A stretch of DNA of 64,000 bases from JBHJGP01 sp050331695 (GCA_050331695.1 JBHJGP010000016.1:62001-126000), one strand, 5' to 3'; counted from the stretch's first letter, positions 27,320-36,622 are shown. Notes: generated from the letters alone by a model not told the origin. Numbers and translations are program-made.

Positions 27320-28462
27320 GTGGTGGCACAGCTCTCCCGCGGTGCAGCTCGGGCGGGGACCCGTCGGGGGCCCGGTCTCAAACATCCCCTCATGGGCGCC
27401 CGGCTTTCGGTTCTCATCAATGTTTTTACCCGCAACGGTTTGATCGAACCGCGTCACCTGCCGCTCGCGCTCTTGATGATCTTGAGCGCCCTCGGCCGAT
27501 TGCCCGTCCAGCCGATCGAGCGCCTGAAGCTGGCCCGGCTTGCCCGAGCAGCATCGCCGATGGAAGCGCCGGTCTTCGTCATCGGCCACTGGCGGTCCGG
27601 CACCACCCATCTCCACAATCTCCTGGCCCGCTCGGCGGCCTTCGGCCACATCTCGCCTCTGGCAAGCGGCCTGCCCGATGAGATCCTGACCCTCGGCACC
27701 TGGTTCAGGCCCCTTTTGGAGCGAGCCCTGCCCGAAGACCGCCACGTCGACCGGGTGGCGGTCACGCCCGATTCGCCCCAGGAGGACGAGATCCCGCTCG
27801 CCAATCTGCAGCCGCTTTCGGTTTTCCACGCGGTCTACTCTCCCAAACACTTTCAACGCCTGTTCGATCGCGCTGTGTTCTTCGAAGGCTGTTCAGCCGA
27901 GGAGATCGAACGCTGGACCGGCGCAGTCAAAAGCTTCGCGGAGAAAATCAGCCTTCACCAGGGTGGCCGCAGGCTCTTGATAAAAAACCCAGTCTACACG
28001 GCGCGTCTGACGCGGCTCCTGGAGATCTGGCCGGAGGCGCGTTTCATTCACGTCCGCCGCAACCCGTACGAGGTCTTCGTCTCCACCCGCCACTACTATC
28101 GGACGCTGCTGGCCGACCTCGCTATGCAGCCCTTCGATCACATCGATCTGGACGCCTTCGTGCTCGCCACCTTCAAGCGTCTGATGGACGCTTACGACCA
28201 GCAATGCCGCGCGCTGCCGCCCGGCACCCTGACGGAAGTGAGCTATGAGCGGCTTCGGCGCGAGCCCTTGCTTGTGCTGACGGATATTCACGAGATCATG
28301 GGCCTACCAGGATGGGCCGACACCGAACAAAGGGTCCGGGCCTATCTCGAGACGGTGGCCGACTACCGGGCCAACAGCTATCGGATCACGGACACCGACC
28401 GATCGGCCGTGGACCGTGCCTGGAAGCCTTACATCAAGGCTTGGGAAGCCATGGCACGCTAG
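27320..28462 (+). CDS. Sulfotransferase (Sulfotransfer_3-like), copy 2
   Basis: A 380-residue paralogue of the preceding protein. The PAPS loop is G-H-W-R-S-G-T-T-H (Arg92-Thr96) and the 3'-phosphate motif is FIHVRRNPYEVFVS. GTG start two bases after the previous TAA. The two sequences differ enough to have separate acceptors or to form a heteromer. Together with the aminotransferase they form one transcription unit that ends here. Confidence 0.84.
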   Translation: MVAQLSRGAARAGTRRGPGLKHPLMGARLSVLINVFTRNGLIEPRHLPLALLMILSALGRLPVQPIERLKLARLARAASPMEAPVFVIGHWRSGTTHLHNLLARSAAFGHISPLASGLPDEILTLGTWFRPLLERALPEDRHVDRVAVTPDSPQEDEIPLANLQPLSVFHAVYSPKHFQRLFDRAVFFEGCSAEEIERWTGAVKSFAEKISLHQGGRRLLIKNPVYTARLTRLLEIWPEARFIHVRRNPYEVFVSTRHYYRTLLADLAMQPFDHIDLDAFVLATFKRLMDAYDQQCRALPPGTLTEVSYERLRREPLLVLTDIHEIMGLPGWADTEQRVRAYLETVADYRANSYRITDTDRSAVDRAWKPYIKAWEAMAR

Positions 28463-28565
28463 GCTCGGCCAGAGCCGGCCGTTGGACCGGCGAAGAGGAT
28501 CCTTTTGACGTCCGTTTGCCAATCGAGGAAACATCTGGCCAGACCAGCCACGCATCAGCGCAGCC

Positions 28566-29078
28566 ATGGCCTCGCTCCACGAGATCCTCAATCGGTTCGA
28601 CGGCAAGACGACCGCGGGCCTTGTCGAAGCCAAACAGATCTTCAGCAAGTCCGAAACCTTTCTCGCCGAACTGGTGGATTTCGCCGCCGATGATCAAGAT
28701 CACATCGCCATCGGCGCGACCTGGCGCATCAAGGCGTCCCTCGATGATGGGGGCCGCCTGCCTGCTTGGCTTATCGAGAAACTCATTCGTCGACTGGACG
28801 CCGTCACATCCTGGCAAGCCCAGCTCCATATCTGCCAATCGGCCAGACACCTGGCGATGCCGGACGACGTTGCACACCGTTTCGCGACGTGGCTGAGAGC
28901 GCTGCTGACGAGCGATCGGCCTTTCCTGCGGAGTTGGTCGATGGACGCCCTGCAACATCTGGCCTCCCGCCACAGCCGTCTGCGCCCGGTTGCCGCCGCG
29001 GCTCTCAGCGCTGCTGCAGGCGACCCCGCGGCCTCGGTCCGCGCGCGGGTGCGCCGATGGCGAGCGACACCAACGTGA
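28566..29078 (+). CDS. HEAT-repeat-like unknown protein
   Basis: A 170-residue all-helical protein with paired amphipathic helices, resembling HEAT/ARM repeats (RSWSMDALQHLASRHSRLRPVAAAALS near the C-terminus). No catalytic motif, signal peptide or membrane helix. The helices suggest a protein-binding role. ATG 28566 lacks a good ribosome-binding site; the gene lies 103 bp after the sulfotransferase and could be part of that unit or separate. Confidence 0.6.
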   Translation: MASLHEILNRFDGKTTAGLVEAKQIFSKSETFLAELVDFAADDQDHIAIGATWRIKASLDDGGRLPAWLIEKLIRRLDAVTSWQAQLHICQSARHLAMPDDVAHRFATWLRALLTSDRPFLRSWSMDALQHLASRHSRLRPVAAAALSAAAGDPAASVRARVRRWRATPT

Positions 29079-29272
29079 AATGGGGGCGCTCCTGGCGGTG
29101 TCAGACCGCCGCCGAACGGCTTATGCGAACCAAAACAGCTGCCGGCCGACAGGTCCTGTTTCCGCCCCAGCCGCCTACTCACTTCCAAGGTTCAGAGAGC
29201 TGATGGCTTGTTGCGAAACCAATCCGAACAGGAGCGATCGATGAGCCCCAATTCCAAGCCCGCAGCTGTCCA

Positions 29273-29686
29273 TTGACTGACGAAACGCAACCGAAACTGT
29301 TGTCCGGCGGCAACCCCCAAATCGCCAAGGGCTACGGCGACGCGCCAGTCCAGAAATACATCGCGGCCATGCCGGACTGGAAGCGCGACGTCGGTCGCCA
29401 GACCGACAAGATCGTCACGCGCGCCGTCCCGCAGGTGCAGAAAGCGGTCAAATGGAACTCACCATTTTATGGCAACGAACGCGACAGCTGGTTCCTCTCG
29501 TTCGACGTTTTCACCCGCTATGTGAAGATCACTTTCTTTCGCGGGAGGTCGTTGCGACCGATGCCGCCGGGCGAAAGCAAACATCCTGACGTCCGCTATC
29601 TCAACATCCACGAGGGTGACGATTTCGAAGACCAGTTCGTCGATTGGGTGGTACAGGCCAGCCGCCTGCCCGGCGAGAGGATGTGA
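29273..29686 (+). CDS. DUF1801/YdhG-like protein
   Basis: A 137-residue protein of the DUF1801 (SufE-like fold, YdhG) family, recognised from VQKYIAAMPDWKRDVGRQTDKI, VKWNSPFYGN and FDVFTRYVKITFFRG. The in-frame start is a TTG at 29273. A strong site AGGAG (29230-29234) instead serves ATG 29241, whose 11-codon frame ends at 29276, overlapping the TTG. Either translation is coupled, or one frameshift has cut the natural N-terminus from the body. Function of the family is unknown. Confidence 0.75.
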   Translation: MTDETQPKLLSGGNPQIAKGYGDAPVQKYIAAMPDWKRDVGRQTDKIVTRAVPQVQKAVKWNSPFYGNERDSWFLSFDVFTRYVKITFFRGRSLRPMPPGESKHPDVRYLNIHEGDDFEDQFVDWVVQASRLPGERM

Positions 29687-29728
29687 TCGACCGACGAAAG
29701 GGCGCGCGACGATCCCATTGACGACTAT

Positions 29729-29818
29729 TGGCGGAGGGAGGGGGATTCGAACCCCCGGTGAGGTTGCCCCCACAACGGTTTTCGAGACCGCCCCGTTCAA
29801 CCACTCCGGCACCCCTCC
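29729..29818 (-). tRNA. tRNA-Ser, anticodon CGA
   Basis: A 90-nt class II tRNA on the minus strand. The acceptor GGAGGGG pairs with TCCCTCC (one G-U), with discriminator G and an encoded CCA. The D-arm starts TGCCGGAGTGG, the anticodon loop is CTCGAAA (anticodon CGA, reading UCG), a long variable arm GTGGGGGCAACCTCAC follows, and the T-arm has GTTCGAATC. All features are those of serine tRNA. Confidence 0.97.
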
Positions 29819-29934
29819 GCGCGTGCGGGACCGCCGCTTCTTACACGAAGCCTCCGGTATGCCACAAGATGGTGGGCGTTTGCCGCAGGCCCTCGGCCTG
29901 CTAGTCCTGGCTCACCATCGATGCGGGGGCTTGG

Positions 29935-30540
29935 ATGAACCATTGTATGAGATATGCGACGATCGGAATGGGTCTGTTGTCGCTCGCCGGCGGCGCCCTT
30001 GCTGAAGACAGCGTGACCGAGCAGATCGACGCAGGCCGCGCCTACTATTTGGAGGGCGACCGGCCCGGCGCGATCAGCGAGCTTCAGTTCGCAATCAATG
30101 AGATCCGGTCGCAGATTAACCAGGCGGTGGCGGCAACCATGCCGGATCCGCCGACCGGCTGGAGCGCCGAGGCGGCAAGCGGAGAACAGGCGGCGGCGTT
30201 TCTCGGTGGCGGCACGATGATGACCCGGAGCTACCGTCAAGAGGGCGGAGCCGGTCGGATCGAGGCCCAACTCGCCGCCGACAATCCCATCGCCCAGGGT
30301 ATGGCCGCGTTCCTGGCCAACCCGGCGTTTCTCTCCAGCCAGCCGGGCGCGAAGCGGGTCCGGGTCCACCACGAGAACGCCGTTTTGATCGAGGACTGTG
30401 AACGCGCCGAGCTCAATCTGATGCTTGGTGGCCGGGCGCTGCTCAAGCTCGAGGGCCGCGATCTCTCCTCGCCGGATCTTTTGGTCGACATGATGGAGGC
30501 CTGGGACGTGGAGAGCCTTAAGAGCACCCTGGGCCTCTAG
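29935..30540 (+). CDS. Conserved-looking periplasmic protein of unknown function
   Basis: A 201-residue exported protein. Residues 1-23 are a signal peptide ending at GGALAE. A helical segment follows (AGRAYYLEGDRPGAISELQFAI-type, like one TPR unit), then a beta-rich domain with PDPPTGWSAEA, an AAFLGGGTMMTRSY stretch and a closing WDVESLKSTLGL. The architecture resembles an unnamed family of proteobacterial periplasmic proteins. ATG 29935 is used; ATG 29947 is an alternative. It stands alone, starting 116 bp beyond the tRNA gene. Confidence 0.7.
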   Translation: MNHCMRYATIGMGLLSLAGGALAEDSVTEQIDAGRAYYLEGDRPGAISELQFAINEIRSQINQAVAATMPDPPTGWSAEAASGEQAAAFLGGGTMMTRSYRQEGGAGRIEAQLAADNPIAQGMAAFLANPAFLSSQPGAKRVRVHHENAVLIEDCERAELNLMLGGRALLKLEGRDLSSPDLLVDMMEAWDVESLKSTLGL

Positions 30541-30667
30541 GGGAGGCGGCGAAACGGAAGGCTCCGTCTGTTTGGTCTCATGAGCGCCATGGACGCCATG
30601 ATCTTGTGGGTCTTTCGGATCAATCGGGTGGGATCCGTGCGATTGGTCCACACCGCTAGGCTGGCGG

Positions 30668-31783
30668 TCAGGCGATGCGGGTCGCCGCAAGCCGGTCCTC
30701 GTCCAACTCGATGCCGAGGCCCGGCGCTTCCGGCATCGCGAGGGTGCCGTCGGCATCGGGGAGGATCGGATGGCGCAGGGCAAAATCCCGGCGCTCCGGC
30801 GTCCATTCCGGCGGATCGAACGGATATTCAAGATAATGGCAGCCGCCGATCGCGCCCACTAGCTGTAGGTTGGCCGCGAGCACGATGCCGTCACCCCAGC
30901 TGTGCGGCGAGACTTCGATGGCCCGAGCGCGGGCGAGGCGCCCGAGGCGGTTGAGACCGGTGAGGCCACCGACCATGGCCACGTCCGCCTGGAGAACGTC
31001 GACCGCCTGCTCGTCGATATAGCGCTGGACATCGTGCATCTCGCGCAACAGCTCGCCGCCGGCGATCCGAAGGCCGCCTGCCTCCCGGCGCAGTGTGGCG
31101 AGCGCGGCAACGTCGCCCCGATGGAGCGGCTCCTCGAGCCAGTAGGCGCCCATCTCATCGAGCGCCTGGGCGACGACCCGAGCGTCGGCATGAGACCAGA
31201 GCGGCCGGTGGTCCCAAGGCATGCGCCAAGCCTGGTTGGCATCGACCATCACCTCGACATCCCTGGGGCGCACGGCCTCGATGACCCGGCCGATCCGCTC
31301 CAATTCCTCCGGCCAACAGGACGGATCGAGACGAAGCTTCAGCGCCTTAAAGCCCATGTCGGTGATGCGGAGCGCCTGTTCGACACTTGCCTCGGCCGTT
31401 CGTCTGACACCCGTCGACGCATAAACAGGGACCTTTGTCTGGGCCGCGCCCAACAATCGCCATACCGGTTGCTTTCGGGCCTTGCCGATGGCGTCCCATA
31501 AGGCAATGTCCAGGGGCCAGCAGCGGCCGTGGTGAAAGCTCAGATTGTCGATCAGACGGTGATGACGGTCGACGGCGAACAGGTCCTGACCGACGAACAG
31601 TTGTTCGTTACCGGCGAAGCCCGGCATCGGGTCACCGGCGCCGACACCGACGGTGCCGTCTTCGGTGCGCAGGCGAACGACCGAGATCTGAAAACGTTGG
31701 CGGGGTGTCGGATCCCAGGCCGCCGGAAAGGGCGGGTCCAGATCCAAACCGTGATGGCTGATGTCGATGGCTGCGATGCGCAT
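30668..31783 (-). CDS. Enolase-superfamily (mandelate racemase-like) enzyme
   Basis: A 371-residue enolase-superfamily enzyme of the mandelate racemase group. Metal ligands are Asp181 (VMVDANQAW), Glu217 or Glu218 (WLEEP) and Glu244 (AGGE). The acid/base residues are a Lys149-x-Arg151 pair and His294 in SPHSWG, opposite Asp267. Such enzymes dehydrate or epimerise sugar acids. ATG 31783 is preferred because the sequence matches the family from MRIAAIDIS; the open frame continues 15 codons upstream. It diverges from the alcohol dehydrogenase/UxaA genes, which fits a sugar-acid pathway. Confidence 0.88.
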   Translation of the reverse strand: MRIAAIDISHHGLDLDPPFPAAWDPTPRQRFQISVVRLRTEDGTVGVGAGDPMPGFAGNEQLFVGQDLFAVDRHHRLIDNLSFHHGRCWPLDIALWDAIGKARKQPVWRLLGAAQTKVPVYASTGVRRTAEASVEQALRITDMGFKALKLRLDPSCWPEELERIGRVIEAVRPRDVEVMVDANQAWRMPWDHRPLWSHADARVVAQALDEMGAYWLEEPLHRGDVAALATLRREAGGLRIAGGELLREMHDVQRYIDEQAVDVLQADVAMVGGLTGLNRLGRLARARAIEVSPHSWGDGIVLAANLQLVGAIGGCHYLEYPFDPPEWTPERRDFALRHPILPDADGTLAMPEAPGLGIELDEDRLAATRIA

Positions 31784-31866
31784 GGCCGACGATCCGGGAG
31801 AAGAGGTATGACGATGCCGACTTACCACGCCCCGGGGCGAAGGTCCCGCCCGCGAAAGGGTTTTGC

Positions 31867-33000
31867 GTGAGTGAACAGATCCTCACCGAGGGGCCGCTCG
31901 TGCCGGCGCTCCTGGCGTTGCTCGAGGAGCCGCGCCATCGCGCCAGGGATATCGTCATGGTGGCCGACCCGACCCTGGTCGCCCTGGGCCGGTTGGCACC
32001 CCTGGAACGCGCTCTCGCCGGTACGGGGCGGAGCGCCGACTGTTTCACCAGCTTCAGTCCAAACCCCTCACTCGGGCAGGTCCGGGATCTAGCGGCGCGG
32101 TTGCGCGGACGCTCACCGATCGTGGTGATCATTGGCGGCGGCTCGGCGCTCGACACCGGCAAACTCGCGGCGGTTCTCGCCGGGGCCGACGATGACCTGC
32201 CGTCCGTGCTCGGGGTGGATCTTTCGGCAATCAGGCGCCCCTCAACCCTGATCGCCATCCCCAGCACCGCTGGAACCGGTGCCGAGGCGACCCGCACGGC
32301 CGTCGTTTCCGACGATGAGATGCGAAAGCGCTGGGCCTGGGGCGAAGGCCTTCGGCCCGACGCGGTCATCCTGGATCCGGCGCTCTTGCAGGGACTGCCG
32401 CCAAAATTCCTCGTGTGGACCGGGCTCGACGCGCTGGTGCACGCCATCGAGGCGGCAAGCCATCGGTGGGCCGACACCCGGACCAAAGCCTGGGCATGTG
32501 ATGCGATCTCGATCATCCTGGCGGCCTTACCAGCCTGTTTGGACGATCCCCGAGACGAGGCTCGGCGCCAGGCGATGCTCCAAGGCGCCTACTTGGCGGG
32601 GCGCGCCATCGACCGGGCCGGGACCGGCGCCGCCCATGCCATCAGTCACGGCATGGCGAGCGTTATCGAATGCCATCATGGCGCCGTGGTGGCGGCGGCG
32701 CTCGCCGTTTGCCTGAGGGCAAACCTGGTGGCGGCGGCCGAAAGCTTCGTCGAGGTGGCGACCCGGTTTGGCGTCATCCCGGCAGATCTGCCTCTGGCCT
32801 ATGAGCGGTTTTTGGACCGCGTCGGGTTCGAGTGGCCGGCGCTGGTGGGCGCAGACGGCGAGAGGGCGCTTTCGGAGGTGATGGCCGAGGACAACCGGCC
32901 CATGCGGGACCACAATGCCGCCCGCTTTGAAGCCGAAGACTATCGGCGATTCATCGAACGGCAGACCATGGCACAAGGGGCCTCCGGAGGATCGGCATGA
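31867..33000 (+). CDS. Iron-containing (group III) alcohol dehydrogenase
   Basis: A 377-residue Fe-ADH. The NAD(P)-binding GGGSALDTGK is at residues 90-99. Metal ligands by comparison with FucO are Asp188, His192, His257 and His271, with His261 as the nearby catalytic histidine. GTG start. The stop overlaps the UxaA-family gene (ATGA at 32997). In this context it probably oxidises or reduces a sugar-acid-derived aldehyde or alcohol. Confidence 0.88.
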   Translation: MSEQILTEGPLVPALLALLEEPRHRARDIVMVADPTLVALGRLAPLERALAGTGRSADCFTSFSPNPSLGQVRDLAARLRGRSPIVVIIGGGSALDTGKLAAVLAGADDDLPSVLGVDLSAIRRPSTLIAIPSTAGTGAEATRTAVVSDDEMRKRWAWGEGLRPDAVILDPALLQGLPPKFLVWTGLDALVHAIEAASHRWADTRTKAWACDAISIILAALPACLDDPRDEARRQAMLQGAYLAGRAIDRAGTGAAHAISHGMASVIECHHGAVVAAALAVCLRANLVAAAESFVEVATRFGVIPADLPLAYERFLDRVGFEWPALVGADGERALSEVMAEDNRPMRDHNAARFEAEDYRRFIERQTMAQGASGGSA

Positions 33001-34520
33001 GCCAAGCACTGACCATTCGATTGCACGGGCGCGACAATGTCGTGGTCGCACGCTTGAACATCCTGGCAGGAACCGAACTGGCGGGCGAGGGGATCCGCGC
33101 CCAAGATCCGATCCAGCGGGGACATAAGATCGCGACGGCGCGGATCGCCCCAGGCGAGCGTGTGATCAAGTACAATCAGGTGATCGGCGTCGCCAGCCAG
33201 CCGATTGAGCCCGGCGAGCAGGTTCACGTCCACAATTGCGAGATGGCGGCGTTGGATCTCGACTACGCCATCGCCAGCGACGTCAAGCCGACGGCGTTCG
33301 TCGCCGAGGATGAGCGGGCCCATTTCCAAGGGTTCCGAAGACCCAACGGCAAGGTCGGCACGCGCAACTACATCGGCATCCTGTCGACGGTCAATTGCTC
33401 GGCCAGCGTTTCCAAATTCGTCGCCGCCTCGTTTCCCCGAGAGGAGTTGGCGGCTTTTCCCAACATCGACGGCATCGTCTCGCTGACCCACGGCACCGGC
33501 TGCGGCATGGCCGATACCGGCGAAGGTTTCGCGACCCTCCAGCGAACGCTCTGGGGCTATGCGCGCCATCCCAACTTCGCCGGCATACTGCTGATGGGAC
33601 TGGGCTGCGAGGTCAATCAGATCGATTTTCTGCTGGAGGCCTATCAGATCGAACGCGGGCCGATGTTTCAGACCATGACGCTGCAGGGGGTGGGCGGCAC
33701 GCGGAAGACGATGGACAAGGCCTTCGACATCATCCGCGAGATGCTGCCGGCGGCCGATCGGGCGGAACGCCAGCCCGCCCCGGCCAGTGCTCTATCCCTG
33801 GCGCTCCAGTGCGGGGGGTCGGACGCCTATTCGGGGATCACCGCCAATCCGGCGCTTGGTGCCGCGGCTGACGAGCTGGTTCGCCAAGGCGGCACCGCGA
33901 TCCTGGCGGAAACGCCCGAGATCTATGGCGCTGAGCATCTTCTGACCCGGCGCGCGGTCAATGATCACGTCGCCCAAAAACTGCTTAACCAGATCACATG
34001 GTGGGAGGCCTACACCAAGCGCAATGGCGGCGAGATGAACAACAATCCGTCGCCCGGCAACAAGGCGGGCGGGCTTACCACCATTCTCGAGAAATCGCTC
34101 GGCGCCGCGGCCAAAGGTGGCACGACCAACCTCACCGGCGTCTACGCCTACGCCGAGCCGGTCACGACGCCCGGTTTCGTCTTCATGGACAGTCCCGGTT
34201 ACGATCCCTGCTCGGTCACCGGTCAGGTGGCTTCAGGTGCCAATCTGGTCGCGTTCACCACCGGTCGCGGCTCCTGCTTCGGCTACAAGCCAGCGCCGTC
34301 GATCAAGATCGCCACCAACACGCCCATGTATCAACACATGATCGAGGACATGGATGTCAATTGCGGTGACATCGTTGATGACGGTGTTTCGATCGAGGAC
34401 AAAGGTCAGGAGATTTTTCACCTGCTTCTCCGCGTGGCGTCCGGCGAGAAGACGAAGAGCGAAGCGCTGGGCCTCGGCGATCATGAGTTCGTGCCCTGGC
34501 AAATTGGTGCCGTGATGTGA
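32997..34520 (+). CDS. UxaA-family (altronate/galactarate-type) sugar-acid dehydratase
   Basis: A 507-residue full-length UxaA/GarD-family hydro-lyase. The N-terminal SAF domain (DNVVVARLNILAGTEL) is joined to the catalytic part with RPNGKVGTRNYIGI, THGTGCGM, MGLGCEVNQI, NNNPSPGNKAGGLTT and GRGSCFGYKPAPSIKIATN, all conserved. The family uses Fe2+ to dehydrate aldaric or aldonic acids such as altronate. It is translationally linked on both sides, between the Fe-ADH and a phosphatase. Exact substrate unknown. Confidence 0.9.
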   Translation: MSQALTIRLHGRDNVVVARLNILAGTELAGEGIRAQDPIQRGHKIATARIAPGERVIKYNQVIGVASQPIEPGEQVHVHNCEMAALDLDYAIASDVKPTAFVAEDERAHFQGFRRPNGKVGTRNYIGILSTVNCSASVSKFVAASFPREELAAFPNIDGIVSLTHGTGCGMADTGEGFATLQRTLWGYARHPNFAGILLMGLGCEVNQIDFLLEAYQIERGPMFQTMTLQGVGGTRKTMDKAFDIIREMLPAADRAERQPAPASALSLALQCGGSDAYSGITANPALGAAADELVRQGGTAILAETPEIYGAEHLLTRRAVNDHVAQKLLNQITWWEAYTKRNGGEMNNNPSPGNKAGGLTTILEKSLGAAAKGGTTNLTGVYAYAEPVTTPGFVFMDSPGYDPCSVTGQVASGANLVAFTTGRGSCFGYKPAPSIKIATNTPMYQHMIEDMDVNCGDIVDDGVSIEDKGQEIFHLLLRVASGEKTKSEALGLGDHEFVPWQIGAVM

Positions 34521-35131
34521 GGATCGATCCGTCGATCGACATATTCTGGGTTCGCCACGGTGAGACGGTCGGCAACCGAGAACGGCGGATGATGGGGCAG
34601 CGCGATTCCCCGCTGACCCGACGAGGCATTTCCCAGGCGGAGCGTGTCGGGCGGCTACTGGCACAAACGGTTCGGGAGGTGGGCGAGGTACGGCTGCTCG
34701 CGAGCCCCCTTGGCCGCGCTTGGCAAACGGCCGTCATTGTGACGGAAAATCTGGGCCGGACGACAGCCGATATCGAACTCATCGACGATCTGAAGGAAAT
34801 GACCTGGGGCGACTGGGACGGTCTCAACGCTCAGGAGATCGCGGCGCGCGACCCCGAACTCTGGGCGGCCCGGATCGCTGATCGTTGGACCATGCCGCCG
34901 CCGGGGGGCGGGGAGACCCAGCAGAACATCATCGATCGGGCCGCTGCGTGGCTCGCGACCTTGAGGCCCCGCGAGCGTTGCATCGCCGTTGCCCATGGCG
35001 GCATCGGCCGGGCGGTGCGCTGCGTCTATGCCGGATTGTCGCCGGAAACCATGCTGACGATGGACGAACCCCACGACGCCGTGTTCAGGCTCAACAATGG
35101 CTCGGTGATCCGTTTGGACGCGACCGGCTAG
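34517..35131 (+). CDS. Histidine phosphatase family protein
   Basis: A 204-residue phosphoglycerate-mutase-like phosphatase. The catalytic R13-H-G-E16 opens the domain (FWVRHGETVGN), DDLKEMTWGDWDG is the family's second block, and the second histidine is His160 in AVAHGGIGRAV. GTG start overlaps the UxaA stop (GTGA at 34517). Usual targets are small phosphorylated metabolites; here it may act on a sugar phosphate in the same pathway. Confidence 0.88.
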   Translation: MRIDPSIDIFWVRHGETVGNRERRMMGQRDSPLTRRGISQAERVGRLLAQTVREVGEVRLLASPLGRAWQTAVIVTENLGRTTADIELIDDLKEMTWGDWDGLNAQEIAARDPELWAARIADRWTMPPPGGGETQQNIIDRAAAWLATLRPRERCIAVAHGGIGRAVRCVYAGLSPETMLTMDEPHDAVFRLNNGSVIRLDATG

Positions 35132-35137
35132 ATCACT

Positions 35138-36538
35138 TCATTCGCCATCGACGTCGGCGCCGAAGAACTGGTTGCGCACCCGTCTGAAGTAGGCGTCCGG
35201 ATCGTGCAGATCGACCGGCAGGTCAATCTGCTCGGCGGTCAGCGCGCCGACAGCGCTCAGCAGTGTGAATTCGCTGACCGTCTGATCCTGTTGCGCTTCG
35301 ACGAGATCGATCTCGGACTCGAACAGTTCCTGTTCGGCATCCAGAATGTCGAGGACCAGACGGGTGCCGACCAGAGCTTCCTGGCGAACGCCGTCAAGGG
35401 CCACCTCATTGGCGCGAACCTGCTCCCGAAACGCGTCGATCTGCGCGCGCGCGGCGACCAGCTCCTGCCAGGCCGAGGTCACCTCCTGCATCACGTCCCG
35501 CTGCGCCTCGTCCAGCTCCCGGCGCCTTTGGAACAGGACTTGCTTCGCCTGGCGCAGCTCGGAATACTCGGCGCCTTGCTGATAGAGCGGCACCGACAAG
35601 GTTGCGCCGAAGAACAGGGCCCGCTCTCGATCCAACATCGCCGACGGCTCATCGGTGTAGGAGAGCTCACCGCTGAGATCGAGGCTCGGCAGAAGATCGG
35701 AACGTGCCACCCGGACATCGGCATCACTGCCGAACACGTTCTCCTGGGCGGTGATGATCAGGGGATTGTTGACTTCCCGGGCATAGGCCTCTTCCAGCGT
35801 TGCCGGGATGTCGGGCGGCGTTAACACCGGTTCTAGAAGGCCCGGTTGGGAGCCGACAACGGCGACGTAATCGGCAATCGAGACGCCGAGGTCGCTCTGG
35901 GCCGCGACCAGATCGGCGATGGCGCCCGACACGGCGGCCTCGCCCTGGGCGACGTCGGTTCGCGTTACCTGGTCGCCGGCGTTGAACCGGTCGATGGTCG
36001 CCTGAAGTTGCCGGCGGAGCCGACTGAGATTGTTCTCGGCAAGCTCGACCACCCTTTGATCGCGAAAGACCGAGGTGTAGGCGACGACGGCGTCGAGCAA
36101 AACGTCCTGCTCGACACTTTGCAGGATACCTTTCTGCGCCCGGTAGAAGGCCTCCGCGGAATCGATCGAGGCCACGGTTCCGCCGCCTTCATAGAGGTTC
36201 TGGGTGACGGTCAGTGACGTCGTCGTGCTCTCGAACGAGCTGTCTCCCTCGTTTGTGTCCAGATCGGCAACCGTCGTGCCCACGCTTGACGTGACGCTGG
36301 GCCTGTAGCCGGCGACCGCTTGTGGCACCTCCTCGATCACCGCTCTTAACTCGGCCCGGGCGGCGAGAAGGGTCGGATTCGATTGATAGGCTTCGGCCAG
36401 GGCATCTTCGAGCCGCTCCGCGCCAGCCGGCGGCGTGATCAACAGGTAACAAAAACACGCCACGGCCAGCGAAACCCGGATGCCGAGTACTGGCCGTCCG
36501 CTCCGACGGTTAAGCACTCTTCCCCTCAATTCAGCCAT
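35138..36538 (-). CDS. tolC: TolC-family outer-membrane efflux/type I secretion channel
   Basis: A 466-residue TolC-family trimeric channel protein. Signal peptide ends near PPAGAE (about residue 41). The mature part shows the repeated coiled-coil pattern: ALAEAYQSNPTLLAARAELRA, VTQNLYEGG, then in the second half DLLPSLDLSGELSY, TLSVPLYQQG and the VGTRLVLDILDAEQEL closing helix. ATG 36538 is preferred to an in-frame GTG at 36547. It stands alone with no adaptor or pump gene adjacent. Confidence 0.92.
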   Translation of the reverse strand: MAELRGRVLNRRSGRPVLGIRVSLAVACFCYLLITPPAGAERLEDALAEAYQSNPTLLAARAELRAVIEEVPQAVAGYRPSVTSSVGTTVADLDTNEGDSSFESTTTSLTVTQNLYEGGGTVASIDSAEAFYRAQKGILQSVEQDVLLDAVVAYTSVFRDQRVVELAENNLSRLRRQLQATIDRFNAGDQVTRTDVAQGEAAVSGAIADLVAAQSDLGVSIADYVAVVGSQPGLLEPVLTPPDIPATLEEAYAREVNNPLIITAQENVFGSDADVRVARSDLLPSLDLSGELSYTDEPSAMLDRERALFFGATLSVPLYQQGAEYSELRQAKQVLFQRRRELDEAQRDVMQEVTSAWQELVAARAQIDAFREQVRANEVALDGVRQEALVGTRLVLDILDAEQELFESEIDLVEAQQDQTVSEFTLLSAVGALTAEQIDLPVDLHDPDAYFRRVRNQFFGADVDGE

Positions 36539-36598
36539 CCAACCCACCCCGACACCCGTTCCATGACCAAAAGAGCCTGCTAGAGCCTGTACGACAGG

Positions 36599-36622
36599 AA
36601 AAAACGCCGCGTATCCGCGGCG
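36599..36622 (-). terminator. Intrinsic terminator after the thioesterase gene
   Basis: Read on the minus strand, a perfect 7-bp GC stem (CGCCGCG/CGCGGCG, 36605-36622) with a four-base loop is followed by six T. It lies about 100 bp past the end of the thioesterase gene and before tolC, separating the two minus-strand units. Confidence 0.8.

Noticed and set aside
26166..28462. Recent tandem duplication of the sulfotransferase gene
   Set aside because: The two proteins share motifs but differ widely in length of segments and sequence, so the duplication, if any, is old.
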